A DNA stretch of 12,881 nt from Candidatus Nanohaloarchaea archaeon (GCA_030636615.1 DAOVWP010000009.1:1-12881); one strand, 5' to 3'; shown: positions 1-5,998, counted from the stretch's first letter. The notes: generated from the letters alone by a model not told the origin. Translations and numbers: made by a program.

Positions 1-105
1 AGACATAAGAGAATATATATTTTCTTCGTTTTCAATACGTGTTTTTCTTATTAGATTTAATCTCTTTTCTATTTTATTTCTAAATTCTGTATATTCATCT
101 GACAT
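1..105 (-). CDS. Small hypothetical protein, C-terminus cut by window edge
   Basis: Reading the minus strand from an ATG at 105 gives 35 codons with no stop before the window edge, starting MSDEYTEFRNKIEKR and continuing as a charged, helix-prone sequence. The start is well supported by a Shine-Dalgarno-like GGTG/GTGATC just upstream (106-117). The gene lies 48 nt downstream of the 129-aa gene on the same strand and is probably its operon partner. Its first codons and ribosome-binding region (97-125) are almost identical to those of that upstream gene (535-561), which suggests related genes or a duplicated start region. After MSD the proteins share only general character (Glu/Lys/Arg-rich helices), so paralogy is not proven. 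I do not recognise a family, and the function is unknown. Confidence 0.6.
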   Translation of the reverse strand, partial: MSDEYTEFRNKIEKRLNLIRKTRIENEENIYSLMS

Positions 106-125
106 TATGATCACACCTTTAATTT
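97..125 (-). repeat. Duplicated translation-start block, copy 2
   Basis: This 29-nt stretch covers the ribosome-binding site and first three codons (MSD) of the partial gene at 1-105. It matches 535-561 at every base apart from a 2-nt insertion inside the GGTG/ATC element. Direct comparison shows this; how it arose (gene duplication or conversion) is inference. Confidence 0.7.
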
Positions 126-153
126 ATTAATTGTAATTTTTCGGGTATGTTTC

Positions 154-543
154 TCAAGGATTTTTTGGTGTTGTATTGTAATTTTGTTCAACAGCTTTAG
201 GATGTTCATGTACTACTTTTTCGGCCGGTTTATAATTTGGATCATTGTTGATTTTATCTAGTTCGTCTTGCGATTCATCGATTATTTTTTTTGATATCCT
301 ATATTCTTCATTCATATATTCAATCAGCGAAGTTAATTTACTTTGTACTTTTGTGGTATACTCTTTGGACATTATATATTCATTATTTGTTATTTTTGAG
401 TCGGGTTTAAAATATTCTTGTGTTTTTTTTGTCGCTCTGTCCATAGACTTTTTAACTATGTCTGAAAGATCAGCTATTTCTTTTTTAATTATATCGTTTT
501 CTTTTACTTTTTGTTTTAATTTCTTTTCATATGTATCTGACAT
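154..543 (-). CDS. Hypothetical lysine-rich helical protein, 129 aa
   Basis: The product starts MSDTYEKKLKQK and is predominantly charged and helix-forming over residues 1-105 (many Lys, Glu, Asp, Ile). It then has a short Pro/Asn-rich tail ending TTPKNP. No signal peptide, membrane segment or cysteine is visible, so it is probably a soluble cytoplasmic protein that may form coiled coils. The ATG at 543 is chosen over an in-frame GTG nine bases upstream because that GTG lies inside the Shine-Dalgarno GGTGATC, which is correctly spaced for 543. The gene follows the 55-aa gene by 29 nt and precedes the truncated gene by 48 nt, all on the minus strand, so one operon is likely. I do not recognise the family. 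Chance ORF status is unlikely given the strong ribosome-binding site and amino-acid composition. Confidence 0.7.
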   Translation of the reverse strand: MSDTYEKKLKQKVKENDIIKKEIADLSDIVKKSMDRATKKTQEYFKPDSKITNNEYIMSKEYTTKVQSKLTSLIEYMNEEYRISKKIIDESQDELDKINNDPNYKPAEKVVHEHPKAVEQNYNTTPKNP

Positions 544-561
544 TATGATCACCTTTAATTT
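535..561 (-). repeat. Duplicated translation-start block, copy 1
   Basis: This block holds the Shine-Dalgarno GGTGATC, the spacer ATA and the codons for MSD of the 129-aa gene. It recurs at 97-125 in front of the next gene with only a 2-nt length difference. Much of it is functionally constrained, but the identity extends into the A/T bases upstream of the ribosome-binding site, which constraint alone does not explain. Confidence 0.7.
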
Positions 562-572
562 CTTTTGATTGT

Positions 573-740
573 TTATTTCTTTTTAACAGGGTATCCTATG
601 ATTGACCTGCCCCTCTTCCTGTTTAAGTAGTTAAAGTCAGGATTATGAAAATCTCTGATCTTTTGCAGCCTTCTGAGATCCGAAAGATTATTCGTTTCCC
701 TTGCAATTCTAAACATAGTCTCAATCTGTTTTGTCTCCAT
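573..740 (-). CDS. Hypothetical small basic protein, 55 aa
   Basis: The protein starts METKQIETMFRIARE. Residues 1-30 look like one or two amphipathic helices (NNLSDLRRLQKIRDF), followed by a basic tail with RKRGR and PVKKK. There are no cysteines and no membrane segment. The ATG at 740 is preferred over an upstream in-frame TTG because a strong Shine-Dalgarno, GGAGGGAG at 749-756, sits 8-11 nt ahead of it and overlaps that TTG. It is the first gene of the minus-strand cluster and lies directly behind an operator-like inverted repeat, so autoregulation by this basic protein is one possibility. No helix-turn-helix or ribbon-helix-helix pattern can be claimed from the sequence. The family is not recognised. 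Confidence 0.65.
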   Translation of the reverse strand: METKQIETMFRIARETNNLSDLRRLQKIRDFHNPDFNYLNRKRGRSIIGYPVKKK

Positions 741-781
741 AAATTTATCTCCCTCCAAAATATAATTTTGTATTTCAATAA

Positions 782-807
782 TAGTAGTTACTTAGTTGTT
801 ACTACTA
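782..807. promoter_or_regulatory. Inverted-repeat operator candidate at the small-gene promoter
   Basis: TAGTAGTTAC (782-791) and GTTACTACTA (798-807) form a 10-bp inverted repeat with a single mismatch and a 6-bp centre. It overlaps a perfect 12-bp palindrome, TACTATATAGTA (803-814). A further full copy of one arm, TAGTAGTAAC, lies at 854-863 on the other side of the TATA box. With the TATA box at 823-831, the expected minus-strand transcription start falls at about 800, inside the repeat. That is where an archaeal repressor would block initiation. The repeat is seen in the sequence; repressor binding is inference. Confidence 0.55.
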
Positions 808-822
808 TATAGTATTCTTGTG

Positions 823-831
823 TTTATAAAG
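823..831 (-). promoter_or_regulatory. TATA box for the small-gene operon
   Basis: On the minus strand this reads CTTTATAAA, a good match to the archaeal TATA element. It predicts a transcription start about 25 nt downstream near 800 and a leader of about 60 nt before the 55-aa gene. Separate TFB termination signals at 881-920 support an independent promoter. Confidence 0.6.
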
Positions 832-880
832 TTTTCCCTTATTTAGTATAGTTTAGTAGTAACATAGATAATTTATGGGA

Positions 881-920
881 TAAAAAAGAAAAAAATTTAA
901 AAATCAAAAGATAAAAAAAA
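881..920 (-). terminator. T-rich terminator of the TFB gene
   Basis: Read on the minus strand, the bases just after the TFB stop codon form successive T runs: eight Ts, then shorter and longer tracts out to 881. There is no stable hairpin. This is the usual form of intrinsic archaeal termination. Confidence 0.6.
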
Positions 921-939
921 GGGGTGGTGCAGGGTTATT

Positions 940-2073
940 TTATGCCTGCTGTTTCTTCTTTTCTATCTCTGCGGCTTTCTTTTCAACTTCGTCTTCAATG
1001 CCGAGTTTCTCAACAAGATCCTTGTATCTGTTTCTTATTGTGACTTCTGTTACGCCGACAACATCAGCGATGTCTCTTTGTGTTCTCTTTTCACCTTCAA
1101 GGACTGCAGCAATATATAGTGAGGATGCGGCGATTCCTGTCGGGCCTTTTCCTGAGATTATATCAGCGTCAGCTGCTTTATTAAGTATCTCTTTTGATTT
1201 TGCCTGAACTTTACCTGAAAGTCCCAGTAATGATGCAAATCGAGGGATATATTCTTTTGGTTTTGCAGGAAGGATTCTTATGTTAAGCTGTCTGCAGATG
1301 TATCTGTATGCTCTTCCGATTTCTCTTTTTTCTATTCCTGAAGATGCTGACAGCTCAGACAGTGTTCTTGGTGTTTCCTGTTCTCTTGCGACTGCATAAA
1401 TAAGGGCTGTAATTATACTTTCCATTGATCTTCCTCTTACAAGTCCCTTGCTTACTGCTTTTTCGTATTTTCTTGCAATTTCTTCGTGAACGGAGTTTTT
1501 AAGACCAAGATATGAAATCTGTCTTACAAGTTCTGATAAGGAGTAACTAAGGTTTCTGTCTTTTGATTTAGTAAGTCTCTTGTTCCATTTCCTTAGTCTG
1601 TAATATTGTGCTCTTTTGTTCGTAGCAACTTTATAGAGTTCCGCTTTTGAATTTCCAATTTCTGTTGAGAATCCTTTATCATGTTTTGTGAATGTTACTG
1701 GGGCTCCAGTTCTTGTCTTTGTGGATTTTTGTTCCATGTTGAATGCTCTCCACTCAGCACTTTTATCAATATCATCTATATCAAGGACTGCTCCGCATCT
1801 CATACAGATCAGTTCTCCTTTTGCTTCATGTCTTTCAAGCTGGTCTGAACCACATTCAGTACATTTAATCTCTTTTTTATTCTCTTTTTTGATTTCTGAA
1901 TCTACATCTGTTTTTGTGAAATCCTGTTCATTTGAAAATTGGTCCATATTATCAGTAGGATTATTGTCAAAAGTATCATTTTCAAAGGAATCTTCGCTAA
2001 AAGTTCTCTTTTTTTCTTCTTCAATTCTTTTTTTCTCCTCTTCAAAATATTCGTTTTGTTCTGCGTATGCCAT
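940..2073 (-). CDS. tfb: Transcription initiation factor B (TFB/TFIIB)
   Basis: TFB recruits RNA polymerase to TATA-binding-protein/promoter complexes and sets the start site. The 377-aa product has a zinc ribbon with Cys71, Cys74, Cys90 and Cys93. A B-reader/linker region follows (EWRAFN at 107-112, HDKGFST at 131-137), then two cyclin-like repeats at about 150-260 and 265-360. A helix-turn-helix in the second repeat (TQRDIADVVGVTEVTIRNRY) would contact the BRE. Typical archaeal TFBs are about 300 aa with the ribbon near the N-terminus. This one has about 70 extra, strongly acidic residues, beginning with a tandem EEEKKRI/EEEKKRT repeat. The ATG at 2073 is preceded by a G-rich site (GGGGGGTT) about 5-12 nt upstream and by a TATA box at 2127-2137. 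Flanking genes are not co-oriented in an operon, so it is probably monocistronic. Identification is firm. Confidence 0.97.
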   Translation of the reverse strand: MAYAEQNEYFEEEKKRIEEEKKRTFSEDSFENDTFDNNPTDNMDQFSNEQDFTKTDVDSEIKKENKKEIKCTECGSDQLERHEAKGELICMRCGAVLDIDDIDKSAEWRAFNMEQKSTKTRTGAPVTFTKHDKGFSTEIGNSKAELYKVATNKRAQYYRLRKWNKRLTKSKDRNLSYSLSELVRQISYLGLKNSVHEEIARKYEKAVSKGLVRGRSMESIITALIYAVAREQETPRTLSELSASSGIEKREIGRAYRYICRQLNIRILPAKPKEYIPRFASLLGLSGKVQAKSKEILNKAADADIISGKGPTGIAASSLYIAAVLEGEKRTQRDIADVVGVTEVTIRNRYKDLVEKLGIEDEVEKKAAEIEKKKQQA

Positions 2074-2126
2074 ATGTAACCCCCCATAAGTGATAGAAAT
2101 CTTTTAATTTTAATTATAATACTAAT

Positions 2127-2137
2127 CTTTATAAAGC
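2127..2137 (-). promoter_or_regulatory. TATA box of the TFB gene
   Basis: The minus strand reads GCTTTATAAAG here. It lies about 60 nt ahead of the TFB start codon, predicting a leader of roughly 30 nt that contains the G-rich ribosome-binding site. A purine-rich BRE-like AAAA tract lies immediately upstream. Confidence 0.6.
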
Positions 2138-2158
2138 TTTTAGGTCGTGTCATGTAAA

Positions 2159-2216
2159 ATTATATAAAGTTTTTGTTAGAGTTCAGTTAATTTTATATAT
2201 TTAGCACTATATAAAT
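2159..2216 (+). promoter_or_regulatory. Two tandem plus-strand TATA boxes
   Basis: TATATAAA occurs at 2161-2168 and again within CTATATAAAT at 2207-2216, each with A-rich sequence around it. They point towards the PEP synthase gene and the possible 25-aa peptide at 2253. They are divergent from the TFB promoter 30-80 nt away. Which one is active cannot be decided from sequence, because the whole gap is A+T-rich. Confidence 0.4.
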
Positions 2217-2252
2217 CTTGCTCTGTCTAAGTATAAGGATATATCTATATAT

Positions 2253-2330
2253 ATGTTTTGGTTTGCAAAGGTTGTTTTGCTGATTGTTATTTTCCTATTG
2301 GGGTTAATTATATATATTGAGATTGTTTAA
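2253..2330 (+). CDS. Possible 25-aa single-helix membrane peptide
   Basis: An ATG at 2253 opens a short frame encoding MFWFAKVVLLIVIFLLGLII and five more residues, a nearly perfect single transmembrane helix with one Lys near the N-terminus and one Glu near the C-terminus. A TATA box at 2207-2216 would start transcription about 15 nt ahead of it. The Shine-Dalgarno candidate (AAGGAT, 2235-2240) is weak and 12 nt away. T-rich DNA easily produces hydrophobic frames by chance, so this is tentative. If real it would be a small membrane peptide transcribed ahead of PEP synthase. Confidence 0.28.
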   Translation: MFWFAKVVLLIVIFLLGLIIYIEIV

Positions 2331-2342
2331 AAAGGATAGTAA

Positions 2343-2356
2343 GGGGTAAATATACT
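2343..2356 (+). promoter_or_regulatory. Proximal TATA-like element of the PEP synthase gene
   Basis: A G-rich patch (AAGGGG) followed by TAAATATAC is centred about 33 nt ahead of the PEP synthase ATG. That would give a very short leader or none. No convincing Shine-Dalgarno sequence precedes the gene, which fits a near-leaderless transcript. Confidence 0.4.
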
Positions 2357-2382
2357 CTGTTTATTGTGAGATGTAAATTGAT

Positions 2383-4788
2383 ATGGATAATACTGCGTTT
2401 ATCTTATGGTTTGATCAGTTGGGTATTGATGATGTTGCACTTGTAGGAGGTAAGAATGCTTCGCTTGGTGAAATGTATAGAAATCTGACACTTAAAGGGG
2501 TTAATATTCCAAATGGTTATGCAGTTACTGCTTATTCTTACAGATATTTTGTTGAGCAGACTGGTATAAAGGATGAGATACGAAAAATCCTGTCTGATCT
2601 TGATACTAGTGATATAGCTAATCTGAAGGAAAGGGGACATAAGGTAAGGGAACTTATACTCAGCGTTGAATTCCCTCAGGATCTTAAGGTTGCTATACTT
2701 GAAGGATATAAGCATATGTGTATTGAGTATGGAAATAATACTGATGTAGCTGTGCGTTCATCTGCAACTGCAGAAGATTTACCTGATGCTTCTTTTGCAG
2801 GTCAGCAGGAGACTTTCCTGAATATACGGGGTGATCGGGCCCTTCTTGAGGCATGCAAAAAGTGTCTTGCTTCATTGTTTACAAACAGAGCCATATCTTA
2901 CAGGGAGGATAAGAATTTCGATCATTTTAATATAGCTCTTTCGATCGGCGTGCAGAAAATGGTCAGATCAGACAAGTCCTGTTCAGGTGTCATGTTTTCA
3001 ATAGATACAGAATCTGGTTTTAAGGATGTTGTTCTTGTTACTGGTTCATATGGGCTTGGGGAAAATATTGTGCTTGGGGCAGTGAATCCCGATGAGTATT
3101 ATGTATTTAAACCGACTCTCAAAGCTGGTAAGAAACCAATAGTATCGAAAGAGTGCGGTGAGAAAAAAATTAAGATGGTCTATACTGACAGTCACAAACA
3201 TCCGACTAAGAATGTGCCTGTGCCAAGGGTTGATCAGGATAAGTTTGTCCTTCTTGATGAGGAAGTGCTTATGCTTGCAAAATGGGCATGTATCATAGAG
3301 GATCATTATTCTGAGAAGAGGGGTAAGTTTACTCCGATGGATATGGAGTGGGCAAAAGATGGTGTGAGCGGAAAAATTTTCATGGTTCAGGCAAGACCGG
3401 AGACTGTGCAGTCGCAGAAGGATCTAAATGTACTTAAAACATATGTTCTCAAAGGCAAAGGAGCTGTTATTGTAACCGGTAAGAGTGTTGGTGATAAGAT
3501 TGGTTCAGGCAGGACAAATGTCATAAAGGATGTTCATGGAATCAGTAGTTTCAAGAAAGGAGAAGTTCTTGTGACAGATATGACTGATCCAGACTGGGAG
3601 CCGATAATGAAGATTGCTTCTGCTATTGTTACTAATAGGGGTGGTCGTACATGCCATGCGGCAATTATCTCAAGAGAACTTGGTATCCCTTGTATTGTGG
3701 GTACTAATGATGGGACTGAGTTGATTAGAAAAGGGGTTGATGTTACTGTTGATGCTTCCCAAGGTACTGATGGTTATGTTTATAGTGGTATTATCAAGTT
3801 TGATATTGATGAAGTGAATCTTGCTAAAATCCCTCAGAGTAAGACAAAAATAATGTTGAATCTTGGCAATCCTGAGCAGGCGTTTGAACAAAGTTTCCTT
3901 CCAAATAGCGGAGTGGGTCTTGCAAGGATGGAGTTTGTAATCAATTCATATATACAGATTCATCCTATGGCACTACTGCGTTTTGATAAGGTGAAAGATG
4001 CAAAGGTTCGGGCGAAGATAGCAAATATTACAAGAGGATATGAGGATAAGAAAGAATTTTTCATAGATCGGCTTGCAATGGGAATCGGTAAGTTGGCGTG
4101 TGCGTTTTATCCAAAAGATGTAATCTTGCGATTTAGTGATTTCAAAAGTAATGAGTATGCTAATCTTATCGGAGGAACAGATTTTGAGCCGGTTGAAGAT
4201 AATCCTATGATTGGGTGGAGAGGGTCTTCAAGGTATTATGATGATAAGTATAAAGGGGCTTTTGCTCTGGAATGTCAGGCAGTAAACCGAATACGTAAGG
4301 ATATGGGACTTACTAACCTTAAGGTGATGGTTCCTTTCTGCCGTACTGTTGAAGAGGGTCGCAAGGTTCTTGCAGAGATGGAAAAGAATGGTCTTAAGAA
4401 AGGGGAAAATGGTCTTGAGGTATATGTCATGTGTGAGATTCCTTCAAATGTAATACTTGCTGATGAGTTTCTTGATATTTTTGATGGCTTTTCAATTGGA
4501 TCCAATGATCTGACACAGTTGACTTTAGGTCTGGATCGTGATTCTGAGCTTGTTGCTCATATATATGATGAGCGGAATGAGGCTGTTAAGAGTCTTGTGC
4601 GCAAGGTTGTTGATGTTGCCAATAGGAGAGGTAAGCATATGGGTTTCTGCGGTCAGGCGCCGTCAGATTTTCCGGAGTTTGCAGAATTTTTGGTTGAGTG
4701 TGGAATAGAGAGTATGTCTCTGAATCCTGATACAGTTGTTAAGACTACATTATTAGTTGTTAAAAAAGAAAAACAATTGGGTAAGTAG
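2383..4788 (+). CDS. ppsA: Phosphoenolpyruvate synthase (pyruvate, water dikinase)
   Basis: Converts pyruvate, ATP and water into phosphoenolpyruvate, AMP and phosphate, the entry to gluconeogenesis (EC 2.7.9.2). At 801 aa it has the full family length. The N-terminal ATP-binding domain carries VGGKNASLGEM (21-31) and RSSATAEDLPDASFAGQQE (from 125). The mobile phosphohistidine domain has GGRTCHAA with catalytic His425. The C-terminal PEP/pyruvate barrel carries GSNDLTQL (706-713) and MGFCGQAPSD with the catalytic Cys at about 756. All key residues are intact. The VGGKNASLGEM signature favours PEP synthase over pyruvate phosphate dikinase. The ATG at 2383 gives the standard N-terminus. It is transcribed alone, convergent with the zinc-peptide gene, after a promoter-rich gap. 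In archaea the enzyme can also run towards pyruvate; direction here cannot be told from sequence. Confidence 0.96.
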   Translation: MDNTAFILWFDQLGIDDVALVGGKNASLGEMYRNLTLKGVNIPNGYAVTAYSYRYFVEQTGIKDEIRKILSDLDTSDIANLKERGHKVRELILSVEFPQDLKVAILEGYKHMCIEYGNNTDVAVRSSATAEDLPDASFAGQQETFLNIRGDRALLEACKKCLASLFTNRAISYREDKNFDHFNIALSIGVQKMVRSDKSCSGVMFSIDTESGFKDVVLVTGSYGLGENIVLGAVNPDEYYVFKPTLKAGKKPIVSKECGEKKIKMVYTDSHKHPTKNVPVPRVDQDKFVLLDEEVLMLAKWACIIEDHYSEKRGKFTPMDMEWAKDGVSGKIFMVQARPETVQSQKDLNVLKTYVLKGKGAVIVTGKSVGDKIGSGRTNVIKDVHGISSFKKGEVLVTDMTDPDWEPIMKIASAIVTNRGGRTCHAAIISRELGIPCIVGTNDGTELIRKGVDVTVDASQGTDGYVYSGIIKFDIDEVNLAKIPQSKTKIMLNLGNPEQAFEQSFLPNSGVGLARMEFVINSYIQIHPMALLRFDKVKDAKVRAKIANITRGYEDKKEFFIDRLAMGIGKLACAFYPKDVILRFSDFKSNEYANLIGGTDFEPVEDNPMIGWRGSSRYYDDKYKGAFALECQAVNRIRKDMGLTNLKVMVPFCRTVEEGRKVLAEMEKNGLKKGENGLEVYVMCEIPSNVILADEFLDIFDGFSIGSNDLTQLTLGLDRDSELVAHIYDERNEAVKSLVRKVVDVANRRGKHMGFCGQAPSDFPEFAEFLVECGIESMSLNPDTVVKTTLLVVKKEKQLGK

Positions 4789-4799
4789 TTAAAATAATT

Positions 4800-4850
4800 G
4801 AGTGAATAATTCTAATTTTTAATAAAAGAAAAAAATAAGAAATAGGAACA
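4800..4850. terminator. Bidirectional A/T-rich termination region
   Basis: Between two convergent genes the plus strand offers TCTAATTTTT (4811-4820) after the PEP synthase gene. The minus strand offers a T-rich run (complement of 4821-4837) after the zinc-peptide gene. Both match simple T-tract archaeal termination; no strong hairpin was seen. Confidence 0.5.
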
Positions 4851-4851
4851 C

Positions 4852-4992
4852 TTAAGCTCCTATTCTGTACATTCCACACCCGCATTTTGGGCATGTTCCT
4901 TTTGTTGCAGGTTTTCCATTTTTCATTGTTACTTTCTGTGGATCCTTCATTTCTCTTTTAGCTTTACATTTTACGCAATATGCTTCTGTCAT
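4852..4992 (-). CDS. DUF5679-like zinc-ribbon peptide, 46 aa
   Basis: The frame encodes a 46-aa peptide starting MTEAYCVKCKAKREMKDP. It has two knuckles, CVKC (Cys6, Cys9) and CPKC (Cys34, Cys37), joined by a basic segment KNGKPATKGT and ending MYRIGA. This pattern is typical of the small archaeal/bacterial DUF5679 zinc-ribbon family, whose function is not established; a nucleic-acid-binding or structural role is only a guess. An extra cysteine (Cys39) follows the second knuckle. The ATG at 4992 has a Shine-Dalgarno GGTGA five nt upstream. It lies 51 nt downstream of the membrane coiled-coil gene on the same strand and may be co-transcribed with it. The short length is normal for the family. 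Confidence 0.82.
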   Translation of the reverse strand: MTEAYCVKCKAKREMKDPQKVTMKNGKPATKGTCPKCGCGMYRIGA

Positions 4993-5043
4993 AATTTTCA
5001 CCAAATAATTTTTAATCCAATAATAGGACTATGATATGTTAAT

Positions 5044-5742
5044 TTATTTATATGCATCTTTGATCGGGTTAGGTATGTTGTTGTAATTTTCTTCTACTGT
5101 TCTTAATCTTTCCAATTCAGCGTCTAAATCGTTCGCTGTGTTTATATTGTATTTATCTAATATATATTCGAAGGAGTCTGATAGTTGCTCTTTTTCTTCA
5201 AGAGATGTCTGACATGTATTAAGTTCTGTGTTTTTTAACTCTTTTTCGGTGTTACAGGCAGTTATCTCCTGATTTTTTGTGCTGAGATCATTATTACAGC
5301 TGGTAAGTTCTCTTTCAGTTATGCTTTTTTGGGCAATGAGCTGATTAGAAAGAGTTGAGATATTAGTTGTAAGACTCTTAATCGTATCTGTTGTTGTTGT
5401 AGTCAGCTCATCTATAGTACGGGTGTTTTCCTGAGTGGAGTCCACAAGTGTGGACAGATCGCCTCTATAGTGAACATTGTTAGATATAGAGTATTCATGT
5501 ATCATGAATGACACCATGAAGAAAAGGATAAGTATGTAGACATAGTGTGGGTTCTTTCTTGTCCATGAAAATATTTTTTTTACATTGATTGTGGTCTGTT
5601 CCCTGAGACGAGTGAGGTTTTCTATTATACGCTGTTTCTTTTCATCTTTATCAAAAGAGTATTTGTTTTTTTCTTTTTTTGTCTCTTTTTTCTTTGGAAT
5701 ATTTAGTTTTGGTTCAAATTCTGGGTTGTTATTTTTTTCCAT
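5044..5742 (-). CDS. Single-pass membrane coiled-coil protein with periodic cysteines
   Basis: This 232-aa product has a Lys/Glu-rich N-terminal region (1-63), one transmembrane helix (about 67-82, HYVYILILFFMVSFMI) and a long helical domain. The positive-inside rule puts the first 63 residues in the cytoplasm and the C-terminal 150 residues outside. The outer part runs through a Thr-rich stretch (108-130) and then three 14-residue units: SCNNDLSTKNQEIT (148-161), ACNTEKELKNTELN (162-175), TCQTSLEEKEQLSD (176-189). Cys149, Cys163 and Cys177 are therefore exactly two heptads apart, on one face of a coiled coil. Inter-chain disulfides or a stacked oligomer are possible. A small helical cap follows (190-232). 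No enzymatic motif is seen and the family is not recognised; a cell-envelope structural or tethering role is inference. The ATG at 5742 has no clear Shine-Dalgarno, but a TATA box lies at about 5792-5799. Confidence 0.75.
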   Translation of the reverse strand: MEKNNNPEFEPKLNIPKKKETKKEKNKYSFDKDEKKQRIIENLTRLREQTTINVKKIFSWTRKNPHYVYILILFFMVSFMIHEYSISNNVHYRGDLSTLVDSTQENTRTIDELTTTTTDTIKSLTTNISTLSNQLIAQKSITERELTSCNNDLSTKNQEITACNTEKELKNTELNTCQTSLEEKEQLSDSFEYILDKYNINTANDLDAELERLRTVEENYNNIPNPIKDAYK

Positions 5743-5749
5743 GGATAAT

Positions 5750-5782
5750 CAACACAATCTTGTATAATATGGTATTGTGTTG
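5750..5782. promoter_or_regulatory. Perfect 9-bp inverted repeat ahead of the membrane coiled-coil gene
   Basis: CAACACAAT (5750-5758) and ATTGTGTTG (5774-5782) are exact inverted copies separated by 15 bp. They lie between the TATA box (about 5792-5799) and the ATG at 5742, and the predicted transcription start (about 5770) falls between the arms. This fits a repressor operator. If transcription starts further upstream, it could instead be a leader hairpin next to the start codon. Confidence 0.5.
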
Positions 5783-5790
5783 AGGTTGTT

Positions 5791-5800
5791 TTTATATATG
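5791..5800 (-). promoter_or_regulatory. TATA box of the membrane coiled-coil gene
   Basis: The minus strand reads CATATATAAA here. It predicts transcription from about 5770, a leader of about 28 nt, and a start point inside the inverted repeat at 5750-5782. Confidence 0.5.
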
Positions 5801-5833
5801 ATATATTTTTGGTGTTTGATAAGGTTATTTGAG

Positions 5834-5908
5834 TGGTCCGGATGAGATTTGAACTCACGACATCTGCGTTATCAGCGCAGCGCTCTGACCAGGCTGAGCC
5901 ACCGGACC
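5834..5908 (-). tRNA. tRNA-Ile (anticodon GAT)
   Basis: The minus strand folds into a full cloverleaf. The acceptor stem is GGTCCGG/CCGGACC, the D-stem GCTC/GAGC, the anticodon stem CTGCG/CGCAG, and the anticodon loop CTGATAA giving GAT. There is a short variable region and a T-arm with loop TTCAAAT. Seventy-five nt include discriminator A; the next bases are CTC, so CCA is not encoded and must be added. No intron is present. It decodes ATT and ATC. A TATA-like AAAAGTATATC lies about 15-25 nt ahead (about 5922-5932). It stands alone between divergent protein genes. Confidence 0.97.
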
Positions 5909-5945
5909 AATCTAATAAGAAGATATACTTTTAGCTTTCTATGTA

Positions 5946-5988
5946 ACTTTTATATAGTTAATGGTTAAAAACATATAACTGTAGAGGT
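5946..5988 (+). promoter_or_regulatory. Promoter and ribosome-binding site of the CNNM gene
   Basis: ACTTTTATATAG (about 5947-5956) is a TATA-like element that would start transcription about 25 nt downstream. GAGGT at 5984-5988 is a Shine-Dalgarno site 10 nt ahead of the ATG at 5999. Confidence 0.45.
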
Positions 5989-5998
5989 TATCTATTCA

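Noticed and set aside
544..552. Upstream in-frame GTG start for the 129-aa gene
   Set aside because: The GTG is part of the GGTGATC Shine-Dalgarno that serves the ATG at 543. The neighbouring gene with the same leader block also starts at MSD.
741..758. Upstream in-frame TTG start for the 55-aa gene
   Set aside because: The TTG overlaps the GGAGGGAG ribosome-binding site, which is placed for the ATG at 740.
1688..2153. Frames on both strands overlapping the TFB N-terminus
   Set aside because: Their hydrophobic or Lys-rich content mirrors the acidic repetitive codons of the TFB extension. TFB itself is supported by domain content, promoter and terminator.
2074..2382. Riboswitch or structured RNA ahead of PEP synthase
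   Set aside because: The gap is A/T-rich with TATA-like elements and no convincing stems or conserved riboswitch core, so promoters and a possible small peptide explain it better.
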